NCBI GenBank assembly: GCA_949752745.1
Contig: OX457028.1
Coordinates: forward strand, 20,506,352-20,570,351
Direction of reading: 5' to 3'
DNA length: 64,000 nucleotides
Source of the DNA: Protula sp. h YS-2021
Lineage: Eukaryota; Annelida; Polychaeta; Sabellida; Serpulidae
Part shown: one piece after another, positions 10,514 to 20,375 of the stretch
Layout of the letters: every line of letters starts with the position of its first letter
Numbering within the stretch: position 1 is the first letter of the stretch
Translations under genes and position numbers: made by a program
The notes under the pieces: generated by a model
Told to the model about the DNA's origin: nothing
What the model saw: only the letters and a program-made list of their open reading frames with translations
The model's database searches: none

Positions 10514-11968
10514 CAGGCCCCAACGCCCCCAAAATTGTAAGGGGTCGTCTATGGTTTTGAACCTGTTGGCCAGTTTAGGCCAAGAAAAATAAATGTCCTA
10601 CTTCTGCTCAAAACTTTGAAAAACAATGATACTGGCTGGCGGAAAATCTTTTTTTACCCCCAAAATTTAGCAGATCACTTGACCGAATTTGGCCAAAATG
10701 GCCTAAAGGCACATCTACAAGTCGAGACTTTTCAATTGAGCCCAACATCAAGTCTCTAGTCCTTTGCGTTCTTGAGATATCGCCTGTACAAACACAAGTC
10801 GATTTTTTGCGTTTTTGGCCAATTTGGCCAAGATCACGTGATCGAATTTGGCCAAAATGGCCAAAAGGCACATCTACTACACGAGATCTTTCAAATGAGC
10901 CTAACATCAAGTCTCTAGGCCTTTGCGTTCTTGAGATATCGCCTGTACAAACACAAGTCGATTTTTTGCGTTTTTGGCCAAGATCACGTGATCGAATTTG
11001 GCCAAAATGGCCAAAAGGCACATCTACAACACGAGATCTTTCAAATGAGCCTAACATCAAGTCTCTAGGCCTCTGCGTTCTCGAGATATCGCCTGTACAA
11101 ACACAAGTCGATTTTTTTGCGTTTTTGGCCAATTTGGCCAAGATCACGTGATCAAATTTGGCCAAAATGGCCAAAAGGCACATCTACAACACGAGATCTT
11201 TCAAATGAGCCTAACATCAAGTCTCTAGGCCTCTGCGTTCTCGAGATATCGCCTGTACAAACACAAGTCGATTTTTTGCGTTTTTGGCCAATTTGGCCAA
11301 GATCACGTGATCGAATTTGGCCAAAATGGCCAAAAGGCACATCTACAAGTCGAGACCTTTCAAATGAGCCCAACATCAAGTGTCTAGGCCTCTGCGTTCT
11401 CGAGATATCGCCTGTACAAACAAGAGTCGATTTTTGCGTTTTTTGGCCCATTTGGCCAAGATCACGTGATCGAATTTGGCCAAAATGGCCAAAAGACACA
11501 TCTACAACACGAGATCTTTCAAATGAGCCTAACATCAAGTCTCTAGGCCTTTGCGTTCTTGAGATATCGCCTGTACAAACACAAGTCGATTTTTTGCGTT
11601 TTTGGCCAATTTGGCCAAGATCACGTGGTCGAATTTGGCCAAAATGGCCAAAAGGCACATCTACAACACGAGATCTTTCACATGATCCTAACATCAAGTC
11701 TCTAGACCTCTGCGTTTACGAGATATTGCCTGTATAAACACAAGTCGATTTTTTGCATTTTTGGCCAATTTGGCCAAGATCACGTGATCGAATTTGGCCA
11801 AAATGGCCAAAAGGCACATCTTCAAGTCGAGACCTTTCAAATGAGCCCAACAAGTCTCTAGGCCTCTGCGTTCTCGAGATATCGCTTGTACAAAAAAGCG
11901 ATGGCGGACAGACAGACGGACAGACACCCCAAGTCTATAGGCCCCAAACCCTGTAGGGTTGGGGCCTG
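10514..11968 (+). mobile_element. Satellite-filled element with 11-bp TIRs and terminal hairpin
   Basis: The element starts CAGGCCCCAAC (10514-10524) and ends GTTGGGGCCTG (11958-11968), a perfect 11-bp inverted repeat. The right end forms a long hairpin, GGCCCCAAACCCT-GT-AGGGTTGGGGCC (11940-11966), preceded by a GGACAGACAGACGGACAGAC box (about 11906-11925). The interior is almost wholly a tandem array. There is no transposase or Rep/helicase, so it is non-autonomous. TIRs, internal ~160-bp tandem repeats and one terminal hairpin recall Helentron-derived elements (HINEs) and bivalve pearl/CvA elements; this placement is inference. Confidence 0.75.
10684..11830 (+). repeat. 159-bp tandem array, about 7-8 copies
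   Basis: The anchor AATTTGGCCAAAATGGCC recurs at about 10685, 10843, 10993, 11153, 11312, 11471, 11630 and 11789. The spacing is 158-160 bp except for one 150-bp unit that has lost the short AATTTGGCC piece. Most copies contain GATCACGTGATC, a perfect 12-bp palindrome around an E-box, next to overlapping TTGGCCAA/ATGGCCAAA palindromes. Because 159 is 53 codons, long open frames persist on both strands (11117-11737 plus, 11152-11697 minus); their matching repeats show they are a by-product and not protein. Confidence 0.9.
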
Positions 11969-12404
11969 AAAAGGCGGTGATAGCAAAGAATTTTGTAAAG
12001 CCATGCAGAGTAGTTATATACGAAAATATTTTAAAAATATTTTTTAAAAAAGTTCGGAATGAAAATGCTTTAATTGATAAAACGCGACATGTCATGTTGT
12101 TAACACATTTCTAGTGTGTAATAAAATCGTTTTCTTTTATTTTTAAAAATAACATTTGTTTTTAATGAATCCTGTTGCCCTCATTTTTTTTAAACATATC
12201 CAGTTAAAAGTAATTTGTACAATAAAAGGACGTCCCTAAATGAATATCTTAATTATTTATTATTTCCTTTTCTCAACGTAATTTTCAGTAAGAAATATGT
12301 CCAAAATTTTGATATACAGATAATTAAGCTGCAGAGACATAAACACAACAGTGATGAAAGCAATTTAGCATTTTACATTACTAAAAATGTATTCCATTTC
12401 ATTT

Positions 12405-12590
12405 TATTGTTGTTGTTGTTGTCCAATAGCCAACCTCCCCGGCGGTTCGGTCTATTGTGTACTATACTCTTTTAAAATATCTATCCGCTCTGTGTTAATA
12501 CCAAATATCTTATAGTATACGGTATAACACACAATATTTGGTTTATACATAACAGATAGATCCCCTCAGAGGTCATCTGTTTTATAACAA
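12405..12590 (+). repeat. Dispersed repeat, copy 1 (partner at 20065-20375)
   Basis: Contains GTTGTTGTTGTCCAATAGCC, CGGCGGTTCGGTCTATTGTG, then ATCCGCTCTGTGTTAATA and GATAGATCCCCTCAGAGGTC followed by ATCTGTTTTATAACAAC. The same blocks occur in the same order at 20065-20375. There is no coding capacity. Confidence 0.65.
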
Positions 12591-13051
12591 CGCTTTATTG
12601 TTGCAAAAGTGTCGCTAAAATTTACACATGCCATGAGGAAAAAAATAATAGATGTCTGCTTGTGTGGATTTGTGGTTATTTCTCAAATTTGTTCTTTTGC
12701 CCGTGGCAACCAACTTTTGGCTCGGTCGACTAACTTTTTCAGGTAAATACTGGTGGTTATTTTAAACACATTTTACGTGAAAATGACTTTTGTATAAATT
12801 TTCCTTTCAGGGCGATTTTCAAATTTGAAATAAATTTCAAATAACTACAAAAAAATGGATACTTAAGACACCTATTTGTTGTCGTTTTTTCATGTGAGGT
12901 GGGCTAGACAAATTTTGCAAAAATTGCGCTGGGCGACTAACTTTTGTGCCGGGCGACTAACTTTTTAAAGTTGATCGCCCAGAAAATTTTACGAAGTCTC
13001 AACCCTGGTATAATATGTAAAATAGTTTTTAAAAGATCATTTGATGGCTTT
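12591..13051. other. Gene-free stretch
   Basis: Nothing recognisable. The short motif GGGCGACTAACTTTT recurs at about 12930 and 12952 and a similar block CGACTAACTTTTTCAG is at about 12726, a small local direct repeat. Confidence 0.4.
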
Positions 13052-13195
13052 ATAAATATGAAAATGTGCATGTTGAAAGAAAATTAGAATTTTGATGTTT
13101 TTCCCTTATCATTTCTATATAATTTATCCCAAAACATTTGCAGTCGAGAAAACATCTCAACCGCAAAGACCCGAAAGAGCGAATTGGCATATACA
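13052..13195 (+). repeat. Direct repeat, left copy (partner at 15635-15778)
   Basis: About 144 bp recur 2.58 kb further right. Shared blocks include CATGTTGAAAGAAAATTAGA, ATTTTGATGTTTTT, TTATCATTTCT and AAAGACCCGAAAG. The pair encloses a gene-poor region with a GC-rich inverted repeat and an orphan ORF, so it could be the ends of an old element or simply two copies of a dispersed repeat. Confidence 0.75.
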
Positions 13196-13844
13196 TTGTA
13201 CTATCGCCAAAGGAGCCTTAAAGCAAGCGTAGTTTACTTGCATATTGTTATATAGCGAGGTTTTGAAGAAGACACGCCGAACCTAGCGGACAGCTTCTTG
13301 GAGCTGCTCGTACTCGCAGAGGTGGCGACGCTTAGAGTACTGGCGGTGCTGATGTTACTGGTATACACGAGGCAGCGTCCATACACCGCCACTTTTGACA
13401 AGTGTTAATAACAAATCGCTAGAATGCGTGAGGCGTTTGAAAAAAATGGAGTGGAAAATGTTAGCTAAATTATATGAAAGATTAGACTCAGAACAGCTTT
13501 TGTCATTCCATTGTTAATATTTTGTGTGTGCTTTTCTGTATTTTCGAGCAAATTGATACTGTGTGCCTCACAGCCGCCACTGTATTCCCCTCCCGAAAAT
13601 GACAATACAATACGAGTGGTACGTAAAATGTCAGCCATGTTTGTATAACATAACATTTTATGATTATCAATAAATCACCCGAACTGGCTAGAAACAGCAA
13701 GTAATGCTAATTTTTTGTTTCGTTGTGTTTACGCACTCGAAACGGGCGAGGGAATATGCCTGCGGTTGAAATACAAAATATACACCCCCCACGTTTTGTC
13801 TTGTATGGCTTAAGTTACAAAACTTTCTTTAATATTTATCGAGG
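13196..13844. other. Gene-free stretch with one GC-richer patch
   Basis: The segment at about 13255-13395 is richer in G and C than its surroundings and reads open for about 45 codons on the plus strand (EDTPNLADSFLELLVLAEVA and on), but has no start codon and no convincing splice sites and resembles no family I know. The remainder shows nothing. Confidence 0.35.
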
Positions 13845-14415
13845 TGTCTGGTCGATTCGTACCCAAGTCGTTTCGTACCCAATTTTGATGATTCGTACCC
13901 AAATTTGTTGGTCGATGTGAAGTCGATTCGTACCTACCCAAAAACCTTTTTCGATTAACACCGCCTTTCGTTTTTTGTCTAATTGCTTGCTTAATTTTAC
14001 TATTTTGAACCAGCTTTCGAACTTCATAACTCCTAAACGTATCGTGATTAATCAAATATCTCTTAATCAGGTTAAGTTGAAATATTAAGCCAATTTGCCT
14101 CCTGTATGAAGCCTAATCTCTCGATTTGATTAGCATAAGGGAGAGTACCACTAAGATTACCACTGAATCCACATCATCAAAGTACTTTATTGCTCGTTTC
14201 TTTGAGACCAAAATGCGGCCAGCATCTTGGGCAATTACAAATCCACATAATCAAAGTACGATCTCCGGTATTTTCTCGACGGAAAAGTGAGCGAAACATT
14301 GCAAAAAAAAATAAATGAATCTACACCTCGAAGTTTATTTGAAGCAAAATGCGGCAAGCACCTCGGGTACGAATCCACATCCTCAAAGTATGATATCCAA
14401 TATTTTCTCAACCGA
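13845..14415 (+). repeat. Small local repeats: GATTCGTACCC and CATCATCAAAGTA
   Basis: GATTCGTACC or TTTCGTACCC followed by CAA occurs four times between about 13853 and 13940. From about 14165 to 14410 three degenerate copies of AATCCACATNNTCAAAGTA, each followed after some distance by AATGCGGCNAGCA or TATTTTCTCNACNGA, form a loose tandem repeat of roughly 100 bp. These are non-coding. Confidence 0.55.
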
Positions 14416-14589
14416 CAATGAACACTGCTAGAAAAGAATTGAATTAATCAGTGCCAGTTATGTTAATTTGATTATGTTTAATTTAGGTTAGTGCTAAAAT
14501 ATAAAAATTGTGAATATCAACTAAATACCGTTTTATGACTCAGTTTTATTTGTGAAATTACTTGTGCATATTGAAAGATATTAGTCTAT

Positions 14590-15250
14590 GCCCAACCCCC
14601 CCCCCCTCGGCCCTAACCCTCGCGTCAATAGCCCCCCGACTAAATCCCCCCCCAACGGCCTAACCCCCTCCAGACCCAAAATCCCCCCGGTTCTCAGGCC
14701 TACTTTATATTTTGTAATTGCGATACATCCACGTTGTTAATTACACTTCAAATACCCATTGAAGAGATCATACGGCGTTTAAAATTGCAATTTCTGAACC
14801 ACTGAAGGAATTGATCATGATTATAAAAGAAAGTTCATACATCCATTGATGAGTGTGTACACATTAAATATTGCAATTCATATGCCGGTTGCGAGATCAG
14901 TCGAGTTTACAAATTACAATTTCCCTGCAATAGATGTGACCTATATCCATTGTGATTCACTTGAATGGATAATATAGTGAATAGTTTCAATATTAACAAG
15001 TCCTAAATAGATCAGCTCCAGTTCATCGACTCCGAGTTCCCGAGTAGGTTTGCAGGAACGTATTTTCAGTAATTTTCAGTAAAGAGTTCACCCTTTGAAA
15101 TTATCATTACACATTTTCTTTGAAAACGGGGGGGGGGGGGGGGTTATGGTCGGGGATTTAGGTCGCCGGGGGGGGGGGGGTTTAGTCGGGGGAGGGGAGT
15201 TTGACGCGGAGGGTTAGGGCCGCCGGGGGGATTTCGGCCTGTTCCCGAAA
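14590..15250. repeat. GC-rich inverted repeat with poly-C/poly-G arms
   Basis: The left arm (about 14590-14700) contains CGGCCCTAACCCTCGCGTCA, CCCCGACTAAATCCCC and AAATCCCCCCGG. The right arm (about 15129-15250) carries the reverse complement of the same blocks (GACGCGGAGGGTTAGGGCCG, TTTAGTCGGGGG, GGGATTTAGG). About 430 bp lie between. The arms are interrupted by C10-13 and G13-17 runs. The outer boundaries are not clean and no target duplication is evident. The structure could be a foldback transposon or an old palindrome. Confidence 0.7.
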
Positions 15251-15262
15251 AATGTAATAGTC

Positions 15263-15628
15263 GTGGCAAAACTCAAGTTACCAGCGGAATTGGAGTTCAC
15301 ACCGAACCCTTCCGATATAAACAAAGAAGACAGAAATGTCTATGCATTGTTACACATGAGCTCATCCTACGTGGAGACTAATTTGAAGATTATTAGTCTA
15401 CTACAACAGGGGGAATACAACCTAGAGGACGCTATCACCGATTTGCACTTAGTGAACTCGGCTCATGTGAAGGTACTGAAAGAGGAACATTCTACACTCC
15501 TCGGACAAGGGCGGTTCAGTAAGGATACAGCCTCAATGTTCAAAGTCCTTCGCAAAGAAGGAAACTCCTTTACGCCCGATCAGCTCGAAACTCTTCAAGT
15601 TGCAGCTGGTCTCATTCAGAATCACTGA
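15263..15628 (+). CDS. Orphan ORF, possible gag-like fragment without start codon
   Basis: A 121-codon frame ends at TGA 15626-15628. The first codon of the called frame is GTG, not ATG, and the frame stays open upstream through the GC-rich repeat, so the true start is absent; the first methionine codon is about 31 codons in (MSSSYVETNLKIISLLQ). Composition is protein-like: no low complexity, even codon use, predicted helical (EYNLEDAITDLHLVNSAHVK, KEEHSTLLGQGRF). It resembles in general shape the helical gag region of DIRS-like elements, but I do not recognise it firmly. It may be the 3' part of a retroelement gag or a lost host exon. A weak acceptor (GTAATAG) lies at about 15254-15260. Confidence 0.4.
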   Translation: MAKLKLPAELEFTPNPSDINKEDRNVYALLHMSSSYVETNLKIISLLQQGEYNLEDAITDLHLVNSAHVKVLKEEHSTLLGQGRFSKDTASMFKVLRKEGNSFTPDQLETLQVAAGLIQNH

Positions 15629-15634
15629 AAGCTT

Positions 15635-15778
15635 TTTAAATTTGAAAATGCGCATGTTGAAAGAAAATTAGAATTTTGATGTTTTTTCATTATCATTTCT
15701 TTATAACTTATCCCTATAAATGTGCAGTCGAAACGACACATCCATCGGAAAGACCCGAAAGTACGAATTGGCTTATTG
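15635..15778 (+). repeat. Direct repeat, right copy (partner at 13052-13195)
   Basis: Second copy of the 144-bp repeat, beginning just after the stop codon of the orphan ORF. Differences from the left copy are scattered substitutions and one-base indels, which argues for an old duplication. Confidence 0.75.
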
Positions 15779-15998
15779 GTCACCTCAGTTGTAACTGTAT
15801 AAACAAATTACCCAGTTGACTTAAACTACTTGGGAAATTCATGACATGGATAACACGCTAAAATTACTTGTTGAGGTGTATTCACAGTTTTTTACGCAAT
15901 GGGTAGATTAATATGAACAAGTTATTAACTTCTTTTAATCTACCTTTTCCGAACGTTGTTGGGTATTAAGTTATTATACAGAAACTAGTCTATTTCCC

Positions 15999-16572
15999 TG
16001 CGTTTACGTGGAGCGTACCTAGAACCAGAACCGATGACATGCGCAGTGGCAGTTCTGGTTCTAGTTATGTCCTCCAGATAAATGGTGGTTCTGAATCTAG
16101 TTATGTTTATAAACTTAAAGTGCAAATCAATTGTAAACAAAGATGAATACACAAATATCTTTTAAAACACGTAAAAATTACTAATATTGAATTGAAAATA
16201 CTTTGATATAAAGCATTTCACTCGTTGATTTGTAAAATATATATTTTTGAAGACTTTCAATCAAAACAGCAGTCAAAACATTGATGATTCTGTCAAATAT
16301 AAAACCACATTCTTTAAGAGTTTACTGTCTTTTTGTTCCATTTATCATATTTTACAATACAAATTATCATATGTTACCACTTTTTATGAGAAAGCTACTG
16401 ACTTCAAATTTTAAAATGTTGCTTATAGTCTATTCAAAAAGGTCAAGGGCGTACCCGAAGTGTGGCTCAGGTACGACTTTCTTCACGAGAACCGGTTACA
16501 GTTGGCCAGATAAACTGCAGTTCTAGACCCAGTTATGCGGTTCTGGAACCAGTTATTGCCCACGTAAACGCA
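15999..16572. mobile_element. Short TIR element (TGCGTTTACGTGG ends)
   Basis: TGCGTTTACGTGG at 15999-16011 is matched inverted by CCACGTAAACGCA at 16560-16572. Subterminal blocks are also inverted and repeated: variants of GTTCTGGTTCTAGTTATG and of the ATCTGGCCAAC/CCAGATAAA pair. The 574-bp interior is AT-rich without transposase. A related fragment with GACCCAGAACTGCCACTGCG and a CATAAACGCA end lies at about 19955-20040. I see no target duplication. Confidence 0.65.
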
Positions 16573-17804
16573 TGGTTTGTTAACACACACACTTTGGAAA
16601 ATAAACGATTGTTTGATTGATTGATTAACCCTACATTCTTTTGTAGTCTCGGAAAAAATAATGCACTCTCCAAACAGACCAGAAACGGGTCAGAGACGGT
16701 GTCCACGACAACGCATCTCGGAAAATCGAGAAACTTAAAAGTGAAATCTGTCTGTTGTTCTCGAGTCTCAACTTTCAAGGCAACTAATTTGCCACAGGAA
16801 ATGTTTAACAACACCATTTATCTTAATTCCAATGACCTGCAGCTCGGACATCTCATTACACGTTCTGAATTTATAACAGTATCAAACAAAATGTGTTTCT
16901 GTTTACATGTCCGCCATGAAGTCACATGATTGATCTAGCCTTATCCGGAAGCAGAGTTCCGAGACGCAAAAGTTCTCAAGAAACCAAGAAACTGTCCACG
17001 GAAAGGTGTCTAGGTTTTCCGAGACTGTCTTTTTTCTCGTGTCGTCCAAAAGAACGTACGGTAAAATTAACTGTCACGTCGATCAGCTAAAACATTATTT
17101 CTATAATTTTCTTTAATATTGTTCCGAAATAAATACAATTTAAAATATACTTTAGAAAAGCTAAAGGGGAGTGTATATGCCAATACTATATAATATCATA
17201 AGGCAAAAGGTGACGAAACCCAAAAAGGTAATATTTTGTACGTCTGTCATGTGACCACTGATGTCCCATTCGAAAAAATATGCATCTGTGGGCCGACATT
17301 TCAAAAGAAATGTGAGAACCGTTTACAGCAGCATGGGTAGGAAACTTCAATAACCTATCTAACAACAACTTTTGAAAGGAAATTTTAAATCTGAGTTATT
17401 GTAATGTTAATGTTAATATAAAAGCACCAGAAGTAAAGTCTTCTTAAAAGGTACAATTGCTTCAAAGTTTATTGTTTTATTTTTACAGTTACCTCTGGGA
17501 TTGTTGCTTTGAATACAATTATAATAAGATCACAAATTAAGCAGCAATGCGAGTGTGCCGTTTGCCAGAAGGTTTCAAAAAATAAGAATGTTGGGATGAA
17601 ATTAATTGACAATTGCGAAAGTATTATACCCGTAGCTGAAGGTGCATGGCTGTTATGCTTGGTTTACGTGAGAAATACGTGCACTTTCTCTGCTATGCTT
17701 CTTCATTTTTCTTAACTAAAACCAAAAACTAAGTGACTTCCGGCGTTTCATTAACAAAGAACAACGTGACTGTGCTTTTAAAAATTTGTTCATCGTCTTG
17801 TCAG
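16573..17804. other. Gene-free stretch
   Basis: No exon, RNA gene or element end was recognised. Open frames at 16621-16929 and its antisense lack any motif. The sequence TCTCGGAAAA and its complement recur loosely between 16650 and 17040, without a clear repeat unit. Confidence 0.4.
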
Positions 17805-18254
17805 TTACACCATTATTCCTTTCCATTTTAGAGCCCCTCTTGCTGATTCGTCAACATAAAATATTCCGGGCGGTAGATAAACAGCCGGTATTTGTATATC
17901 TTCTATGAGAAATTCCTCCGAGTCCTCTTGTAAGGTGCAAATATTGTGTAAACAATAGGCCGCAACGATTACATCACACATAGACGAAGTATCGTACTGG
18001 TCTATGAAGTGCAGTCTTGCAAGTTTTAATTCGAAAATCAGGTTTTCCATTTTAAATTATTCAGCCAATTAATTATTCATTTATTACCATATTTCTTTAA
18101 AAAATACGTTCAACGATACCTTGCTTTTTGTTCTTTAATCGTGAATATCTAAATTTTGTATGGATACCCCATACTTTTTTCTGTCGTTTCGATATTTTTT
18201 TACTTTGAAAACAGTGAAATTCAACAAGTATTCTTTTCTATTTTTGATGGTCAG

Positions 18255-18510
18255 ATATCTAAATACACTTTGGGATTTGCCAAAATCCCCTAGTGTATTG
18301 AATTTGTACGAAAATTTTAGCCGCAGCTGTAGCATGTGTCTTCCTTTTTTAGTTTGTCCGTGGAACTAGTCAGAGGCCGTTAGGGCTAGAAATATGAAAT
18401 TTGGATATGATGAACTGCAGTATGTCTAGTTGATCCTCCTGTAATTTTTTTCAAATTCGCTTAATTTTTCAAAACAAATTTGCGAAGCAGGCGGCAAGAA
18501 GCTGGTAGCA
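18255..18510 (+). repeat. Dispersed repeat, copy B (partner at 8645-8830)
   Basis: Same blocks as copy A in the same orientation, with an extra ~50 bp containing TGAACTGCAGTATGTCTAGT. It sits between the two pieces of the HARBI1-like relic, in what would have been its intron. Confidence 0.75.
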
Positions 18511-18679
18511 GTAGTTTAAACTGGCATGATATCAGCCTTGCTGTATTGATCGCCCAATACTCAATGAAAGCCATCACAGCATGCATGTGCAAGTTTAAGT
18601 TGACTGCAGCGTTTGAGTCTTTCCCAATTGCTAAAGAGCGTTGACATTTGGTTCACTGATAGAGGGTGATTAGAGACCG

Positions 18680-18985
18680 TAAAATCCGCATTTTTTTTAA
18701 CTATGACCTTAGAGAACGACTGACATCCTCGGTCAATGTCAAAAAGCGGAAATTGGCCATTTTCTTGAAAACGGTTAGAGATAGAGTGGTTTTGAGCATA
18801 TTTTTTACCCTTTGAGCGTAAAAGACAATAGGTAAGATATACCTCGTTAATCTTGACCTCTTCGGCCATGGTCAAAGCCAAAACCCGAAGTTGACCATTA
18901 TCTTGAAAACGGTTAGCTATAGAACGATTTTGAACTCTTTTTCGACCTTTTGGACCTAAAAGACGATATGTAAGAGGGTAAGAGT
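18680..18985 (+). repeat. Two-copy tandem repeat, about 139 bp
   Basis: TCTTGAAAACGGTTAG occurs at about 18761 and 18900. Both copies continue with AxATAGAxxGxTTTTGA and (C/G)xAAAAGACxATA(G/T)GTAAGA, and both are preceded by a CATTxTCTTGA block. Non-coding. Confidence 0.6.
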
Positions 18986-19469
18986 TCAGAATCGTATTTT
19001 TATGTGAACCTCAGGTGTAATTTTTACTAGTGAAAACTGCTTAGTTTTGTAGAGAAACAGCGGAATATCTTTGTCGTTTCGAATGTTTTACGACAAAAAT
19101 TGAAATTGAACCTTGAAATTGCTTTTTAAAAGTAAGTCAAAATGTAAGCATTTGTTATACCTTTTAACAGGCAAATGCTCTCTCAATAGCCACTCGTATA
19201 GACGAGCGAATACGATTGACTCCTAAAAGATGGTATTCCCTACTCAGAACTACACCGTTGTCAAATAGTGGGGAGGACTTAAATATTCTCGCATCATGAA
19301 TCCGTCCGGTAAAACCCACAAAAATATCTGTGAATCGCAAGTCCTGTCGACATACGTCTGAAAGTTAAAACGAATGAAATTATTAATATAACCGCATATT
19401 CTTTAGATTTAGATCGTCTGTTATGGCCCTGACATGGCTAAACCTTATTTGGCATTTCACTAGTGTTTT

Positions 19470-19712
19470 GCTTTTTACAGAGGTCTTTTTCGACACCTGC
19501 TCTGTCCTAAAATTTTAAGGACGTTCTTATTTTTGAGATGGGCCGTTTCATTCTTATTTTTTTATTCTTAATTTAAAAGAGGTTCTTAAGTTTAAAAGAC
19601 TTTCTTCAGTTTGCGGAAAGAGCAGAAAAGCTTTTATCCTCATTTCAAAGAACGTTTTTGAAAATAAGGATATCCTTAAAATTGAGGACAGAGCAGAATA
19701 GCACTCCAGGTT
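19470..19712. mobile_element. Palindromic MITE, degraded copy (partner at 36541-36745)
   Basis: The right end reads GGACAGAGCAGAATAGCACT followed by CCAGG; the left end has CTGCTCTGTCC followed by an AAAATTTTAAGGACGTTCTTA block, so the element is an inverted repeat built of AAGGAC/GTCCTTA-type words. The outer left end has decayed compared with the copy in MOB4. No coding capacity. Confidence 0.65.
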
Positions 19713-19954
19713 TCTTGTCGTGAGACATAGTTCTTATGTCTTTGAATACTGTAGTTAAGAGCGCAGTTTTAATTTCTTTGATCTCCATGCGTGGGGAATA
19801 ATGCATTGAAAATGTTCTTTTTATTGTAAGTAGTTACTATTACAGCAAGCAACTGTGAATGGCGAAAACGTCATTTAGTTCTGTTAACACCATGGAAGTT
19901 TGCAAACATTTCGTCCCCCTCGTCCATCTCCATTGTTTTACATAACTGACTTTA

Positions 19955-20375
19955 GGTCTGCCATTTATCTGGGGGCTATAACTAGACCCAGAACTGCCAC
20001 TGCGCATTCTTCCGGTTCTGGTTCTAGTTAAAGTCTACATAAACGCAAGGATAAGAATATCGCGAGTCGTTGTTGTCCAACAGTCGACCTCTACGGGGGT
20101 TCGGTCTGTTGTGTATAACACTTTTTACTCCACGGGCCCACTGGGAATTCCTCCCAAAATAGTATTCAAAACGGAGAGAGTCACTTTTAAAAAAAAAGCC
20201 ACTAAAATATAGATTTTAGTGACTTAGGCACTCATATTGATCTTTTCACCAATGCACGAGAATACTCAGAACTGAGGGATGCACAGTACGGCTAGATAGA
20301 TAAAAATATTTATCCGCTCTGTGTTTATATATAAGAGATAGATCTCATCAGAGGTCAGCTGTTTTAGAGCAACAT
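19955..20375. repeat. Composite of two dispersed repeat fragments
   Basis: About 19955-20040 is a fragment related to the TIR element at 15999-16572 (AACTAGACCCAGAACTGCCA, CATAAACGCA). About 20065-20375 is the partner of the repeat at 12405-12590 (TTCGGTCTGTTGTGTATAAC, TATCCGCTCTGTGTTTATAT, GAGATAGATCTCATCAGAGG). Neither codes for protein. Confidence 0.6.

Larger units (their letters stand above)
17805..19357 (-). pseudogene. HARBI1/PIF-Harbinger-type nuclease relic
   Basis: Two pieces on the minus strand. The upstream piece (19164-19357) follows a good acceptor (TTTAACTTTCAG) and reads CRQDLRFTDIFVGFTGRIHD, ARIFKSSPLFDNG, EYHLLG, RSSIRVAIERAF, the DDE_4 core of HARBI1-like proteins. It then meets a stop at 19164-19166; one extra base there would give the expected FGLLKG, so a one-base loss is likely. 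Between EYHLLG and RSSIRVAIERAF the usual GDSAYPL-type segment with the second catalytic aspartate is missing. The downstream piece (17805 to about 18020) gives RLHFIDQYDTSSMCDVIVAA and YCLHNICTLQED, the family's C-terminus. The N-terminal IDGxHI-type part was not found. It may derive from a transposon or a host HARBI1 paralogue; as it stands it is inactive. Confidence 0.75.

Noticed and set aside
11117..11737. 206-aa repetitive protein
   Set aside because: Exists only because the 159-bp unit is a multiple of three; an equally long frame is open on the other strand and there is no start context or homologue known to me.
10684..11830. CRISPR array
   Set aside because: Units of 159 bp without alternating repeats and spacers; animal genome context.
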